Translations under genes and position numbers: made by a program
In this document: piece by piece, positions 24,030 through 32,880 of the stretch
Position numbering within the stretch: position 1 is the stretch's first letter
How the letters are laid out: each line of letters opens with the position of its first letter
The notes under the pieces: model-generated
Told to the model about the DNA's origin: nothing
Database searches by the model: none
What the model saw: only the letters and a program-made list of their open reading frames with translations
From: a bacterium
GTDB taxonomy: Bacteria > Patescibacteriota > Minisyncoccia > Phycocordibacterales > UBA6899
NCBI GenBank assembly: GCA_021851895.1
Contig: JAJZQJ010000003.1
Coordinates: forward strand, 63,431 to 111,674
Length of the DNA: 48,244 nt
Reading direction: 5' to 3'

Positions 24030-24779
24030 CTACTTAGTATTCGATGCACTTGAAAGCTCGTCTAATCTCTCTGCGTGAGTCCTGCGATCAATTTCATTTT
24101 TCCAAATGTTATATACAAATACGATTCCTGGATATGCAGAGTTCCCGACGGAGATATTTCTACTATAAATGAGGGGTACGGCACTTGTCTCAACTGCAGT
24201 AATAAACCCAGGTTTTATTGAAAAAAGAGCATCGTGTTTTATAGTATTCGTATACTTAATTTTAAGCGATAGCTCCTCAAGTAGGTTTAGGGTGGTGACT
24301 TGTTGATAGTAAATATTCTCGTTATTTTTAAGTATATTTATTATGTCGAGTAAAGTCTTTTTGTCCTCAACTTCCTGAAGTACTTTGAGTTCGCCGTTCT
24401 TAATATCAAAATGCAATAATTCCAATTTAGTGCCCTCTGGTAAGACCCCTTTAAGCATTTCGACCGTATGATCATGAGCAGGAATCACTTTTTCTCTAAA
24501 AAATGATACTTGATCTATGACTGACAGGGTATTATCTCTTTCCGAATTTCTTCGATATTCACTAACTGCGGCAATAGCCGAAACCATAAGTACTAATGCG
24601 GAAAGTGTCTCGACAGTTTTTCCCGTGTTGTTGATATCAAAGAAATACGTAACTGAGATAACTATACTCAATCCTGAAAAAATTATCGAAATTAGTATTA
24701 AGTAAGACTTGATAATACTAAGTATTTTTATAATGACACTTCGAGCTAACGAGTTGGTGGTAGTTCCAGCTACTAACAT
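24030..24779 (-). CDS. Hypothetical membrane protein, AT-rich, 249 aa
   Basis: Two N-terminal membrane helices (YLILISIIFSGLSIVISVTYFF; TLSALVLMVSAIAAVSEY) are followed by a cytoplasmic-looking helical and strand domain. No recognised family. Its A/T-rich codon use (many ATA, AAT, TTA) is clearly unlike the flanking genes. It lies directly beyond the tRNA-Tyr repeat element, the classic place for inserted DNA, so recent transfer is likely. The ATG at 24779 is preceded by AGGA at a suitable distance. Confidence 0.65.
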   Translation of the reverse strand: MLVAGTTTNSLARSVIIKILSIIKSYLILISIIFSGLSIVISVTYFFDINNTGKTVETLSALVLMVSAIAAVSEYRRNSERDNTLSVIDQVSFFREKVIPAHDHTVEMLKGVLPEGTKLELLHFDIKNGELKVLQEVEDKKTLLDIINILKNNENIYYQQVTTLNLLEELSLKIKYTNTIKHDALFSIKPGFITAVETSAVPLIYSRNISVGNSAYPGIVFVYNIWKNEIDRRTHAERLDELSSASNTK

Positions 24780-24879
24780 TTCCTGACTCTACGCCTTCTT
24801 GTAAATATGTCTAGTTGTTTTCTTCTTGCATCATCTCCTATCTCTAGTACTATCAACTTAGATCCTCTTTGGAGAATTT

Positions 24880-26049
24880 ATGCATCTTAAACAAATCGAA
24901 CCGACCCTACGTACTTGGATCGAGATCGACAAAAAAGCGATTGAACATAATATCAAAGCATTTCGTGCGCTTATCTCGAAAAATGTTCAGCTCATGGCGG
25001 TCGTAAAGTCGAATGCATATGGGCATAACATCCATAGCTTCAGCAAATTTGCGCTGGCGGCGGGAGCAGATTGCCTTGGTGTCGACTCGATCACCGAAGC
25101 GATTCCGCTTCGTAGGGAAGGGGTTGAACAGCAAATTCTTGTTCTCGGATACACGCTGCCAGAAAACTATTCTCTCGCGCGTGCCGCTGGTGTGTCGATA
25201 ACGATTTCTAGTATCGAACAACTTCGCGCACTGTGTGCAACAGATTTTTCTCGAAGCTGGCAGTTCGATCCAGTGCATATCCATTTGAAAGTAGATACGG
25301 GGATGTGCCGCCAAGGATTGCTCTACGAATCAGACAATGTTGAGGCTCTGGAGCTTATTCAGCAAGGAATTCGAAATAGGAAATTTGTTCTCGAGGGTTT
25401 GTATACGCATCTCGCGTCCGCAAAAGCTCTTGGTGTGAGTGAAGAAACAGAGAACCAGCTCGAGGCCTTTCAGCTTTGGAGGAAATTATTTGGCGCTCAT
25501 AACGTGTCGATACCTATCGTACATGCTGCAGCTTCGGCGGGCACATTGTTGTATCCGAATAGTCACTTCGATATGGTACGCATCGGTATGGGTTGTTATG
25601 GCTATTTCCCAAGCACGGATATCGCTCAGCATCTCAGAAACGAGGTATTGCTGCTCCCCGTACTTTCTTGGCACTCGATCGTCTCTGAAACAAAGCGCGT
25701 GCACGCTGGTATGAAAGTCGGGTATGATGGCACGTATACACTGCAGAGAGAAAGCGCTCTCGCAGTCGTTCCCATTGGCTACTGGCATGGCATTGGACGA
25801 GCGTTTTCGAACAATGGCTATGTGCTCATAAACGGACAATGTGCACGTATACTCGGTAGAGTGTCCATGGACATGATCACGGTTGATGTCACAGACATCG
25901 ATGCTGTGTCGATGGGGACAAAAGTGACTCTACTTGGAAGAAATGGATCGTCGATAATTTCAGCAGAAGAACTCGGTCGTCTCTCGAATACGACCGCTTA
26001 TGAGATCTTGACTCGGTTGAATCCTTTGATCGAACGGGTCATTGTCTAG
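24880..26049 (+). CDS. alr: Alanine racemase
   Basis: A 389-aa PLP enzyme making D-alanine for peptidoglycan. The PLP lysine sits in VVKSNAYGHN (about residue 47), with VDTGMCRQGL, the catalytic tyrosine region VGYDGTYTL, and the C-terminal beta domain with ARILGRVSMDMITVDVTD. Length and order are normal for the family. GGAG lies 6 bases before the ATG. It is followed at once by a terminator, so monocistronic. Its presence implies the cell makes its own cross-linked wall. Confidence 0.95.
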   Translation: MHLKQIEPTLRTWIEIDKKAIEHNIKAFRALISKNVQLMAVVKSNAYGHNIHSFSKFALAAGADCLGVDSITEAIPLRREGVEQQILVLGYTLPENYSLARAAGVSITISSIEQLRALCATDFSRSWQFDPVHIHLKVDTGMCRQGLLYESDNVEALELIQQGIRNRKFVLEGLYTHLASAKALGVSEETENQLEAFQLWRKLFGAHNVSIPIVHAAASAGTLLYPNSHFDMVRIGMGCYGYFPSTDIAQHLRNEVLLLPVLSWHSIVSETKRVHAGMKVGYDGTYTLQRESALAVVPIGYWHGIGRAFSNNGYVLINGQCARILGRVSMDMITVDVTDIDAVSMGTKVTLLGRNGSSIISAEELGRLSNTTAYEILTRLNPLIERVIV

Positions 26050-26054
26050 TGATC

Positions 26055-26081
26055 GCCCTACCAAGTGTAGGGCTTTTTCTT
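26055..26081 (+). terminator. Terminator after alr
   Basis: GCCCTAC/GTAGGGC hairpin with a TTTTTCTTTT tail. Confidence 0.8.
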
Positions 26082-26140
26082 TTCGTGCGTCTTCGACTCA
26101 CCGCGGATAATGTCCACAGGACGCACCGTGTGATCTATTG

Positions 26141-26150
26141 TATAATATCT
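26141..26150 (+). promoter_or_regulatory. -10 box of the histidine kinase gene
   Basis: TATAAT (26141-26146), 4 bases before the ATG at 26151 and 10 before the in-frame ATG at 26157. Leaderless or near-leaderless; it excludes the longer frame from 26049. Confidence 0.6.
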
Positions 26151-27971
26151 ATGAATATGGAAAAAAGTCCGCTCACTACCGGCAAGGCCCAGATATCGAA
26201 GGTTGCTGCCCCTCGCGGTGGGACATTGCTCATCGTACTTGCACCGATACTACTGCTCGTTGTCACGGTGGTCATTACCTTCCTCACCTACTGGCTACCA
26301 CAGACTGTGTACGCCCCACTCACACCGATCATCTCTGGTGTTCTTTTGCTGATATTCTCTGGAGTGATTTGGGTAATGATACGGATTACGCTTAGCCCGT
26401 ATATTGCATACTCGAATAATGCTGGCGAGGCGATAAAGGTCGTTGCGGTGGCGAGCGATCGGCATGTGCGTGCGATCATTGGATCAGGACTCGGCTACTG
26501 GGATTATGATATCCTCTCAGGAGAAGTATACTTCTCTGGGCACATGATGGCGCTTCTTGGGTATGGTGAACAGGAGCGAACTGATCGTATTGATTTTTGG
26601 TATAGTTTGATCCACCCTGATGATGTCGAGGGCGTTCGTCGCACAATGACGTATCACTTCGATAAGCGCACGCCAGAGTATTCTATTGAGTATCGTATCC
26701 GACGCGCAAATGGTGAATATATGTGGGTAGCAGATAGGGGTCGTGCAGAATATGGCCCCGATGGTAAGGCAACAAAGCTCTCTGGTGTGACTCAGGATAT
26801 GACAAACATGAAACGTGTGCAAGAGGTTCTCGACGCACGTACGCATGAGCTCGAAGTAGCAACGAAAAAGGTAGTAGAAGAATCTCGTAATGTCTTGAAA
26901 TTCAAGATGGCAACTGATGGTTCTGTGCAGGCTGTTGCGATCACTAATCCTGACGGGAAGATCATTTATGTGAATCCTGCTTGGTGTTCGCTAAATGGAT
27001 ATTCTGAGACCGAGGCTATTGGACAGACGCACCACATCCTCAAAAGCTCTGACACTCCTCCTGAGTTATTCACGCGGATGTACGCAGAGATCACAGCGGG
27101 AAATCCATTTACTACCGAAGAGATCGTTAACGTGCGCAAGGATGGTAAAACATATCATGCTGCACTCTCGATCGTGCCGATCAAAGAAGGGAAGGATATT
27201 CTTTTCTACGTTGGTCTATCTGAGGATATTACGCAACGCAAAGCAGTTGATCAGGCGAAGACGGAATTCGTCTCGCTCGCATCGCACCAGCTGCGCACAC
27301 CACTCTCTGCGATCCGTTGGTATTCTGAGATGCTGCTTTCGAAATATGTTGGCGAGCTCAATGAAAAGCAGAGACAGTATGTCCAGGAGATCTATCACGG
27401 AAATATCCGCATGGTCGATCTCGTTAATGCACTTCTCAATACATCACGCATCGATCTCGGTACATTCGCAGTAGAGCCAGAGCCGGTCAATCTTGTTGAG
27501 ATCTGTGAGTCTGTACTCCTTGAGCTCACCCCACAGATCACCGAACGACAGCAAAAAGTCGAACGAAACTTCGCTGGCGCTCCGGCTACTTATATGGGAG
27601 ATCCGAAGCTTTTGCGTATTGTCTTCCAGAATCTCTTGTCGAACTCAGTGAAATACACGCAAGTTGGAGGTACTATCGGCGCCGAAATCAGTACTCGTGC
27701 TCAGGATCTCTATATCAGCATATGGGATAATGGCTATGGTATTCCGAAACATCAGCAGTCGAGCATGTTCCAGAAGCTCTTTCGTGCCGATAATGTGCGC
27801 CAGAAGGATACGGAAGGAACAGGTCTTGGTATGTACATCATCAAGGCGATCGTTGAAGCGGCGCAAGGGAAGATCTGGTTTGATTCAGAAGAAGATAAGG
27901 GTACGAAATTCCACGTACTCATGCCACTTTCTGGCATGATCAAGAAGACAGGCACTAAGGGTCTCTCGTAG
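26151..27971 (+). CDS. Sensor histidine kinase with two PAS domains
   Basis: A 606-aa membrane kinase. Two N-terminal helices (TLLIVLAPILLLVVTVVITFL; IISGVLLLIFSGVIWVMI) with almost no external loop suggest intramembrane or cytoplasmic sensing. PAS-1 (about 105-225) has a PAC-like YRIRRANGEYMWVADRGRAEY; PAS-2 (about 255-365) has AITNPDGKIIYVNPAWCSLNGYS. HisKA follows with phospho-acceptor H379 in SHQLRTPLSAIRW, then HATPase_c with the N box FQNLLSNSVKYT and G boxes DNGYGIP and GTGLGMYI. Two single-domain response regulators follow directly. The signal is unknown. Confidence 0.93.
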   Translation: MNMEKSPLTTGKAQISKVAAPRGGTLLIVLAPILLLVVTVVITFLTYWLPQTVYAPLTPIISGVLLLIFSGVIWVMIRITLSPYIAYSNNAGEAIKVVAVASDRHVRAIIGSGLGYWDYDILSGEVYFSGHMMALLGYGEQERTDRIDFWYSLIHPDDVEGVRRTMTYHFDKRTPEYSIEYRIRRANGEYMWVADRGRAEYGPDGKATKLSGVTQDMTNMKRVQEVLDARTHELEVATKKVVEESRNVLKFKMATDGSVQAVAITNPDGKIIYVNPAWCSLNGYSETEAIGQTHHILKSSDTPPELFTRMYAEITAGNPFTTEEIVNVRKDGKTYHAALSIVPIKEGKDILFYVGLSEDITQRKAVDQAKTEFVSLASHQLRTPLSAIRWYSEMLLSKYVGELNEKQRQYVQEIYHGNIRMVDLVNALLNTSRIDLGTFAVEPEPVNLVEICESVLLELTPQITERQQKVERNFAGAPATYMGDPKLLRIVFQNLLSNSVKYTQVGGTIGAEISTRAQDLYISIWDNGYGIPKHQQSSMFQKLFRADNVRQKDTEGTGLGMYIIKAIVEAAQGKIWFDSEEDKGTKFHVLMPLSGMIKKTGTKGLS

Positions 27972-28047
27972 ACCCTTGATGCGTCTACTATCGCCTAAGG
28001 CGTGCAATATTCATACTTTCTGTTACAATAGTTTTATCACATTGACT

Positions 28048-28467
28048 ATGGAAGACACACAGAAAACCCAAAAGACGGTTCTTGTCGTTGAGGACGAGCG
28101 GCAATTGGCCAATGCGGTAAAGGAGGCCCTTGCAGTGCATGATTTCAACGTCGTCACTGCACGAACAGCCGAAGAGGGGATTGCTCAGCTCAAGAATCTC
28201 AAGACCGTTGATGCGATCTGGCTCGATCATTACCTTATGGGGACTTCAAATGGACTTGATTTCGTCATACAGATCAAGAGCGACCCGAATTGGAGTAATA
28301 TCCCAGTATTCATCGTTTCGAACACCGCTTCACAGCAAAATGTTCATTCATATATCAGGCTTGGTGTCACAAACTATTATACTAAGGCTGATTATGACAT
28401 AGGGCAGATCATCAACGATTTGAAATTCACCCTTGATAAGAATGATCACAGTGCACACGCTCAGTAA
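28048..28467 (+). CDS. Single-domain response regulator
   Basis: A 139-aa receiver with no output domain. Acidic pocket VVEDE (13-17), phospho-acceptor D60 in IWLDHYLMGTSNGLD, Ser/Thr switch in FIVSNTAS, and Lys in NYYTKADYDI. The residues after D60 (HYLMG for the usual xxMPxMDG) and the extended GTSNG loop are atypical. It lacks a DNA-binding domain, so it probably acts by protein contact or phosphotransfer. It begins 76 bases after the kinase stop; an upstream TACAAT box may give it its own promoter. Confidence 0.88.
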   Translation: MEDTQKTQKTVLVVEDERQLANAVKEALAVHDFNVVTARTAEEGIAQLKNLKTVDAIWLDHYLMGTSNGLDFVIQIKSDPNWSNIPVFIVSNTASQQNVHSYIRLGVTNYYTKADYDIGQIINDLKFTLDKNDHSAHAQ

Positions 28468-28479
28468 TTCAATAAAAAT

Positions 28480-28869
28480 ATGACAACTCTGCTTAACAAG
28501 AAAATATTGGTTACCGAAGATGAGGCACCGCTTCGTAATGCTGTGTCTGATATCCTGAATTTCGAGGGTTTCACTGTATTTCAGGCAAAGAACGGACAAG
28601 AAGGTCTAGAGATCGCACTCCGGGAACATCCTGATCTCATTCTCCTCGATCTCATTATGCCTGTCATGGATGGCCTCACGATGCTTGAAAAACTTCGCGA
28701 GGATGAGTGGGGGAAGACGGCCGCGGTTATTCTTCTGACGAACATCAATGACCCCGAGAAAGTCGCACAGGCGACTGAGGCGGGTACCTATGACTTCCTC
28801 GTCAAGTCAGACTGGAATATCGAAGACGTTGTTGGTAAGATCAAGACAAGACTTGGCATCACTGCATAA
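28480..28869 (+). CDS. Single-domain response regulator
   Basis: A 129-aa CheY-like receiver: acidic pair in VTEDEAPLR (11-19), D57 in LILLDLIMPVMDG, switch Thr in ILLTNIND, Lys in YDFLVKSDW. It fits the canonical pattern better than its neighbour. There is no output domain. It starts 12 bases after the first regulator's stop, so the kinase and the two receivers probably form one signalling unit, perhaps a relay or branched pathway. Confidence 0.92.
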   Translation: MTTLLNKKILVTEDEAPLRNAVSDILNFEGFTVFQAKNGQEGLEIALREHPDLILLDLIMPVMDGLTMLEKLREDEWGKTAAVILLTNINDPEKVAQATEAGTYDFLVKSDWNIEDVVGKIKTRLGITA

Positions 28870-28870
28870 T

Positions 28871-28895
28871 AAAAACGACCCATCGGGTCGTTTTT
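28871..28895. terminator. Bidirectional terminator between convergent genes
   Basis: AAAAACGACCC/GGGTCGTTTTT hairpin between the response regulator and cysS; it overlaps the cysS stop. Confidence 0.85.
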
Positions 28896-30279
28896 AAGCG
28901 CGCGAGATCTCTTGCCCACTCGGCGTATCCTTTACGAGGATATTGTGCGCGCTAAGCAATTCGTTTCGAATTCTATCTGACTCAGCCCAATCCTTTGCAT
29001 TTCGAGCTTGAAGTCGCTTCTCGAGAAGAAGCTCGACATCTTTACTGGCTACGATGCGCTCTTCTTTCCAGGACAACAGCTCGAGGCCGAGAAGCCTATC
29101 TATGGCGCCGATAGTCGCGCGCAATTCCGTAGCATGGACCGTTGTATCTATGAGCAGGTCATGTATAAGTGCGATCACCCTCGATGTATTGAGGTCATTG
29201 TTGATCAATTTCGCGGCACGAAGCAGCGCTTGCTCGTTCGGTGTGTGATTGCCTGCAGGTAGTGTCGCTATTTCCTTACGCAATCGATCGTATGCTTTTT
29301 GTGCTCCGAGTACCGCATCGAAAGTAAAGTTTGCTTGTGTACGGTAGTGACTCGTGAGAAGCCAGTAGCGATAACCCATTGGGGATATGCCATGCGCAGA
29401 TAATTCACCGACCCTATAAGTATTTCCGAGTGATTTGCTCATTTTCTGCCCATCTACATTCATGAAAGCGGTGTGCATCCAGAAGCGTGCGAATGTTTTA
29501 CCGGTAGAGCATTCACTTTGGGCGATCTCATTGGTGTGATGGACAGGGATATGGTCTACGCCTCCTGTATGTATATCGAGTGTTTGTCCAAGATACTTCA
29601 TGGCCATCGCCGAACACTCAATGTGCCAGCCGGGAAATCCTCGTCCCCAAGGTGAATCCCATTCTTGTGCTCGGATGCCTTGGCCAGAATGAAACTTCCA
29701 TAGTGCGAAATCAGTGATGCTGCGCTTTTCGCCAAGTTCAACACGCTCACCCCCAGAAAGTCCCGAGACATCAATATGTGCGAAATCGCCATAGTGAGAG
29801 AATTTTGCAGTATCGAAATATACTCCATCCGAAGTCTTGTAGGTGTAGCCCTTTGACTCTAAGTCAGCGATGAGTGCAATCTGTTCAGCGATGTGTTTCG
29901 ATGCTCGAGGAAAATAGTGCGCTCGCTTAATATTCAAGGAATCTATATCAGAAAGGAAGGCATTCGTATATCGAGTAATAACTTCTTCGATAGAGATGCC
30001 CTCTCTCTTTGCGCCAACATCGATCTTATCTTCGCCCTCGTCTCCATCCGAGACGAGATGTCCAACATCGGTGATATTAATTACCTGGGTTGTTTTGAAT
30101 CCGTTCCACTCGAGCATGCGACGCAGTGTGTCTGCGAATACATAAGCGCGCATATTTCCAATATGTGCGTATCCATATACCGTCGGTCCACAGTGATATA
30201 GGGTTACGTTCGGTGCATGAAGGGGCACGAATGTCTCAAGAGACCGTGAGCGGGTATTGTAAAGTTGAATCGGGGGCAT
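28894..30279 (-). CDS. cysS: Cysteinyl-tRNA synthetase
   Basis: A 461-aa class I synthetase charging tRNA-Cys, whose gene lies near 1.8 kb. Catalytic domain with the zinc cysteine and HIGH-type motif in YHCGPTVYGYAHIGN, GWHIECSAMAMKYLG, DIHTGGVDHIPVHHTNEIAQ and KMSKSLGN; C-terminal helical anticodon domain (LEKRLQARNAKDWAESDRIRNEL). Length and order are standard. It ends in a shared terminator and lies 2 bases downstream of the CorA-like gene, likely as one transcript. Confidence 0.96.
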   Translation of the reverse strand: MPPIQLYNTRSRSLETFVPLHAPNVTLYHCGPTVYGYAHIGNMRAYVFADTLRRMLEWNGFKTTQVINITDVGHLVSDGDEGEDKIDVGAKREGISIEEVITRYTNAFLSDIDSLNIKRAHYFPRASKHIAEQIALIADLESKGYTYKTSDGVYFDTAKFSHYGDFAHIDVSGLSGGERVELGEKRSITDFALWKFHSGQGIRAQEWDSPWGRGFPGWHIECSAMAMKYLGQTLDIHTGGVDHIPVHHTNEIAQSECSTGKTFARFWMHTAFMNVDGQKMSKSLGNTYRVGELSAHGISPMGYRYWLLTSHYRTQANFTFDAVLGAQKAYDRLRKEIATLPAGNHTPNEQALLRAAKLINNDLNTSRVIALIHDLLIDTTVHATELRATIGAIDRLLGLELLSWKEERIVASKDVELLLEKRLQARNAKDWAESDRIRNELLSAHNILVKDTPSGQEISRA

Positions 30280-30280
30280 A

Positions 30281-31198
30281 TCAATCGTTGAGTTTTCTGT
30301 AGTATTTGAGTGCTACACCAGTGCCTACGCCGACAAAAAGTATGATGCCAAGGACGAACCAGAAATCATAATGATGTCCAACGATCGGCATAGACTCGGG
30401 GCGCATGCTGAAGATGCCCGCAGTGAGTGTAGAGAAGAATATCGGAATCGAGAGTGTAGTCAAGGAACGCATCGCGGTACTCGTTTTTCCGGCGAGCAAA
30501 GAATCGTTCGTTCCGCGAAGTGCAACGACCATCTCTTTTCTATCGTCGAGCTTTTCTTCGACTTTCATGTATTCGGTTGTGAGCTCATGTGCCCAGTGTC
30601 GGTAGTCTTCGCCAAAGAATGAAATGGATTCATTTGCAAAAGAGTTGAGCATACTCTTATGGTTGCGCAGTGCACGGTGATAAAGGAGTACATCACGCTG
30701 GATGAGCGAAAGTTCTTTTACCATGTGATATTCATGTCCAGCAAATATCTTCTCCTCGGCATGCCCAATACGCTCTCCAATGAGTGAAAGAGCTATTGAT
30801 GTCGATTCATAGAGTTTTCTGAGCATGAAGAAGAGCAAGAAGCCTGCATGCTCGCTTGGGGGTTCTTTTTCGAGTATTGAATTGACTTCGAACGCTTTCG
30901 CAAAATAGTGAAGGGGGTCAAGCGCATCATAGCGAGTTGTGATAAGAAAATTCTTACCGACGATGAAATCGACTTCGTGGATCGCATGTGCACGCTCATG
31001 ATGCGGTACCGGGAAGTGGAGGATCAAATAGATGCAATCATCATAGCGGTCGACTTTTTGACGTAATGACGCGGTGAGCAGATCATCTCGGAGTATGGGG
31101 TGCAGGGAGAACTCCTCTCCAAGCTGCCAGACGTCGTCTCTCGTTGGCTTGTCGACATCGATCCAGGTTATATCACCATAAGTGTAGCGCGTGATCAT
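30281..31198 (-). CDS. CorA-like metal ion transporter
   Basis: A 305-aa protein with the CorA layout: soluble N-terminal alpha/beta domain (ITWIDVDKPTRDDVWQLGEEF, VDFIVGKNFLITTRY), long helices, and two C-terminal membrane helices with a basic end (ALKYYRKLND). CorA forms a pentameric Mg2+/Co2+ channel. The usual YGMN signature at the end of the first helix is replaced by FSMR (LTAGIFSMRPESMP), so ion choice may differ. The ATG at 31198 was chosen because TATAAT lies 9 bases upstream; an earlier start at 31219 would overlap it. It precedes cysS. Confidence 0.82.
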   Translation of the reverse strand: MITRYTYGDITWIDVDKPTRDDVWQLGEEFSLHPILRDDLLTASLRQKVDRYDDCIYLILHFPVPHHERAHAIHEVDFIVGKNFLITTRYDALDPLHYFAKAFEVNSILEKEPPSEHAGFLLFFMLRKLYESTSIALSLIGERIGHAEEKIFAGHEYHMVKELSLIQRDVLLYHRALRNHKSMLNSFANESISFFGEDYRHWAHELTTEYMKVEEKLDDRKEMVVALRGTNDSLLAGKTSTAMRSLTTLSIPIFFSTLTAGIFSMRPESMPIVGHHYDFWFVLGIILFVGVGTGVALKYYRKLND

Positions 31199-31213
31199 AT
31201 GAGCATTATTATA
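31199..31213 (-). promoter_or_regulatory. -10 box of the CorA-like gene
   Basis: TATAAT on the minus strand (plus 31208-31213), 9 bases before the ATG at 31198. Confidence 0.55.
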
Positions 31214-31319
31214 ACACATAGGATTCGTCGCTAACTGAAATGATTATATCGAGGAGCTCCGATTTCCACCATTGTATGTCATTGACTGATTATGCTCTTT
31301 TCTGCATAATGTACTCATA

Positions 31320-32663
31320 ATGAAACAACTATTGATGCGCGTGAATACGCGTACTGGAATTTACATATTGAGCGGAGTAGCCTTGTTTTTGGGTGGTACC
31401 ATCGTCGGCTATTATCGCGCGCCTGAAGTCAATAAAGTCGCAGGTGTTTTGAATGCATCTTCGGGGATGGTAACCGTTCCTGCTGAGGCGTCTGATGCGT
31501 CCGGGGTAAAGTGCACAGATGCAAAAGGTAAGGATGTTCCATGTAGCGACACTGACCAGGTAAAGACACAAACAGTATCTGTTCCTGCCGCTTCGATCGC
31601 TGATTTCAATCAGTTCTGGAAGGCCTGGAATTTGATCAATGACCGTTATGTTCCTGTGAAGGGCAAGGAGGCAACAAACCAGGAAAAAGTCTGGGGTGCT
31701 ATCTCCGGGCTCACGCAGTCTCTCCAGGACCCATATTCATTCTTTTTGCCACCAAAGGAGAAGACACTTTTCGAGCAAGACGTGAATGGTTCATTCGGTG
31801 GTGTCGGTATGCAGATCGGTCTTAAGGATAACATCGCAACGGTCATCGCACCGCTCAAGAACTCTCCTGCTGAACGTGCGGGGGTACAGAAAGGCGACAA
31901 GATACTTGTTGTCGATGGTGCGACAACGACAGAGATGACGCTTGACTCAGTACTTGGGAAGATACGAGGTAAGATCGGTGATAAGGTCCATTTGGTGATG
32001 CGTCATCCTGATGCACAGGATCCCTATACGGTTGATATCGTACGCGAGGAGATCCAGGTACCTACGATAGATACAGAGAAGAAGGATGGGGTGTTCATCA
32101 TCCATCTCTACGGTTTCCCCCAAACCGGTCCAAAGCTCTTCCGGGACGCGCTGAAAGAATTTGCAAACTCGAATACTGATAAGCTTGTGCTTGATGTTCG
32201 CGGTAACCCCGGTGGCTACCTCGAAGTGGCTGTTGATATGGCATCTTGGTTCCTTCCTTCAGGAAAGACCGTCGTTGAAGAACGAGGAAGAGGTTCGGAG
32301 TCACAAGTTTACCGAAGTGCTGGTTACGATCCATTCCCCGCAAATTTCAAGATGGCAATGCTCATCGATGGTGGCTCCGCTTCCGCTGCGGAGATCCTCG
32401 CTGGCGCCTTGCAGCAAAATGGTGTTGCTACTCTCATCGGAACGAAATCGTTTGGAAAGGGAAGTGTTCAGGAGCTCATTCCGATCACTGCAGATACATC
32501 ACTCAAGCTCACTGTCGCAAGATGGATCATGCCGAATGGAAAGACATTGTCTGACGGCGGTATAGATCCCGATATCTCAGTTGATATTACGAAGGATGAC
32601 ATCACTAATGGTCGTGATCCTCAGCTCGATAGGGCGATCCAATTCATGAAGACGGGAAAGTGA
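31320..32663 (+). CDS. S41-family C-terminal processing protease (CtpA-like)
   Basis: A 447-aa secreted or anchored serine protease. N-terminal membrane helix (GIYILSGVALFLGGTIVGYY), a linker, and a helical cap (YVPVKGKEATNQEKVWGAISGLTQSLQDPYSFFLPP). A PDZ domain (about 150-235; FGGVGMQIGLKDNIATVIAPLKNSPAERAG) is followed by the peptidase domain with LVLDVRGNPGGYLEVAVDM, catalytic Ser in DGGSASAAEI and Lys in GTKSFGKGSVQ. Such enzymes trim envelope proteins. It begins after a CATAAT box and has no Shine-Dalgarno sequence. Confidence 0.93.
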   Translation: MKQLLMRVNTRTGIYILSGVALFLGGTIVGYYRAPEVNKVAGVLNASSGMVTVPAEASDASGVKCTDAKGKDVPCSDTDQVKTQTVSVPAASIADFNQFWKAWNLINDRYVPVKGKEATNQEKVWGAISGLTQSLQDPYSFFLPPKEKTLFEQDVNGSFGGVGMQIGLKDNIATVIAPLKNSPAERAGVQKGDKILVVDGATTTEMTLDSVLGKIRGKIGDKVHLVMRHPDAQDPYTVDIVREEIQVPTIDTEKKDGVFIIHLYGFPQTGPKLFRDALKEFANSNTDKLVLDVRGNPGGYLEVAVDMASWFLPSGKTVVEERGRGSESQVYRSAGYDPFPANFKMAMLIDGGSASAAEILAGALQQNGVATLIGTKSFGKGSVQELIPITADTSLKLTVARWIMPNGKTLSDGGIDPDISVDITKDDITNGRDPQLDRAIQFMKTGK

Positions 32664-32681
32664 ATATAATTCAAGGTTATA

Positions 32682-32770
32682 GGTGATAGGTCATAGGTTA
32701 TAGGTAAATACACATGCGAGCACCGTCGGTGCTCGCGTTTGCTTTTTTCTATCACCTATGACCTATCACC
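32682..32770. repeat. Nested inverted repeat built on AGGTNAT heptamers, with terminator core
   Basis: The left arm is four tandem AGGTNAT heptamers. A 17-bp part (32682-32698) is repeated exactly, inverted, at 32754-32770 (ACCTATGACCTATCACC). Between them is a 9-bp hairpin GCGAGCACC/GGTGCTCGC (32716-32736) followed by a T-rich tail, which can end the protease transcript. It looks like an extragenic palindromic element. Only this copy was seen in the window. Confidence 0.7.
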
Positions 32771-32880
32771 CTCTGTATTATCCTTGCATTTTTCCGTATC
32801 CATGGTATCTTACCTATACCACTATGTGCCCCGTGGACATTTTATTTTGTCTAAAATCACATAGATAATAAAAACACATC

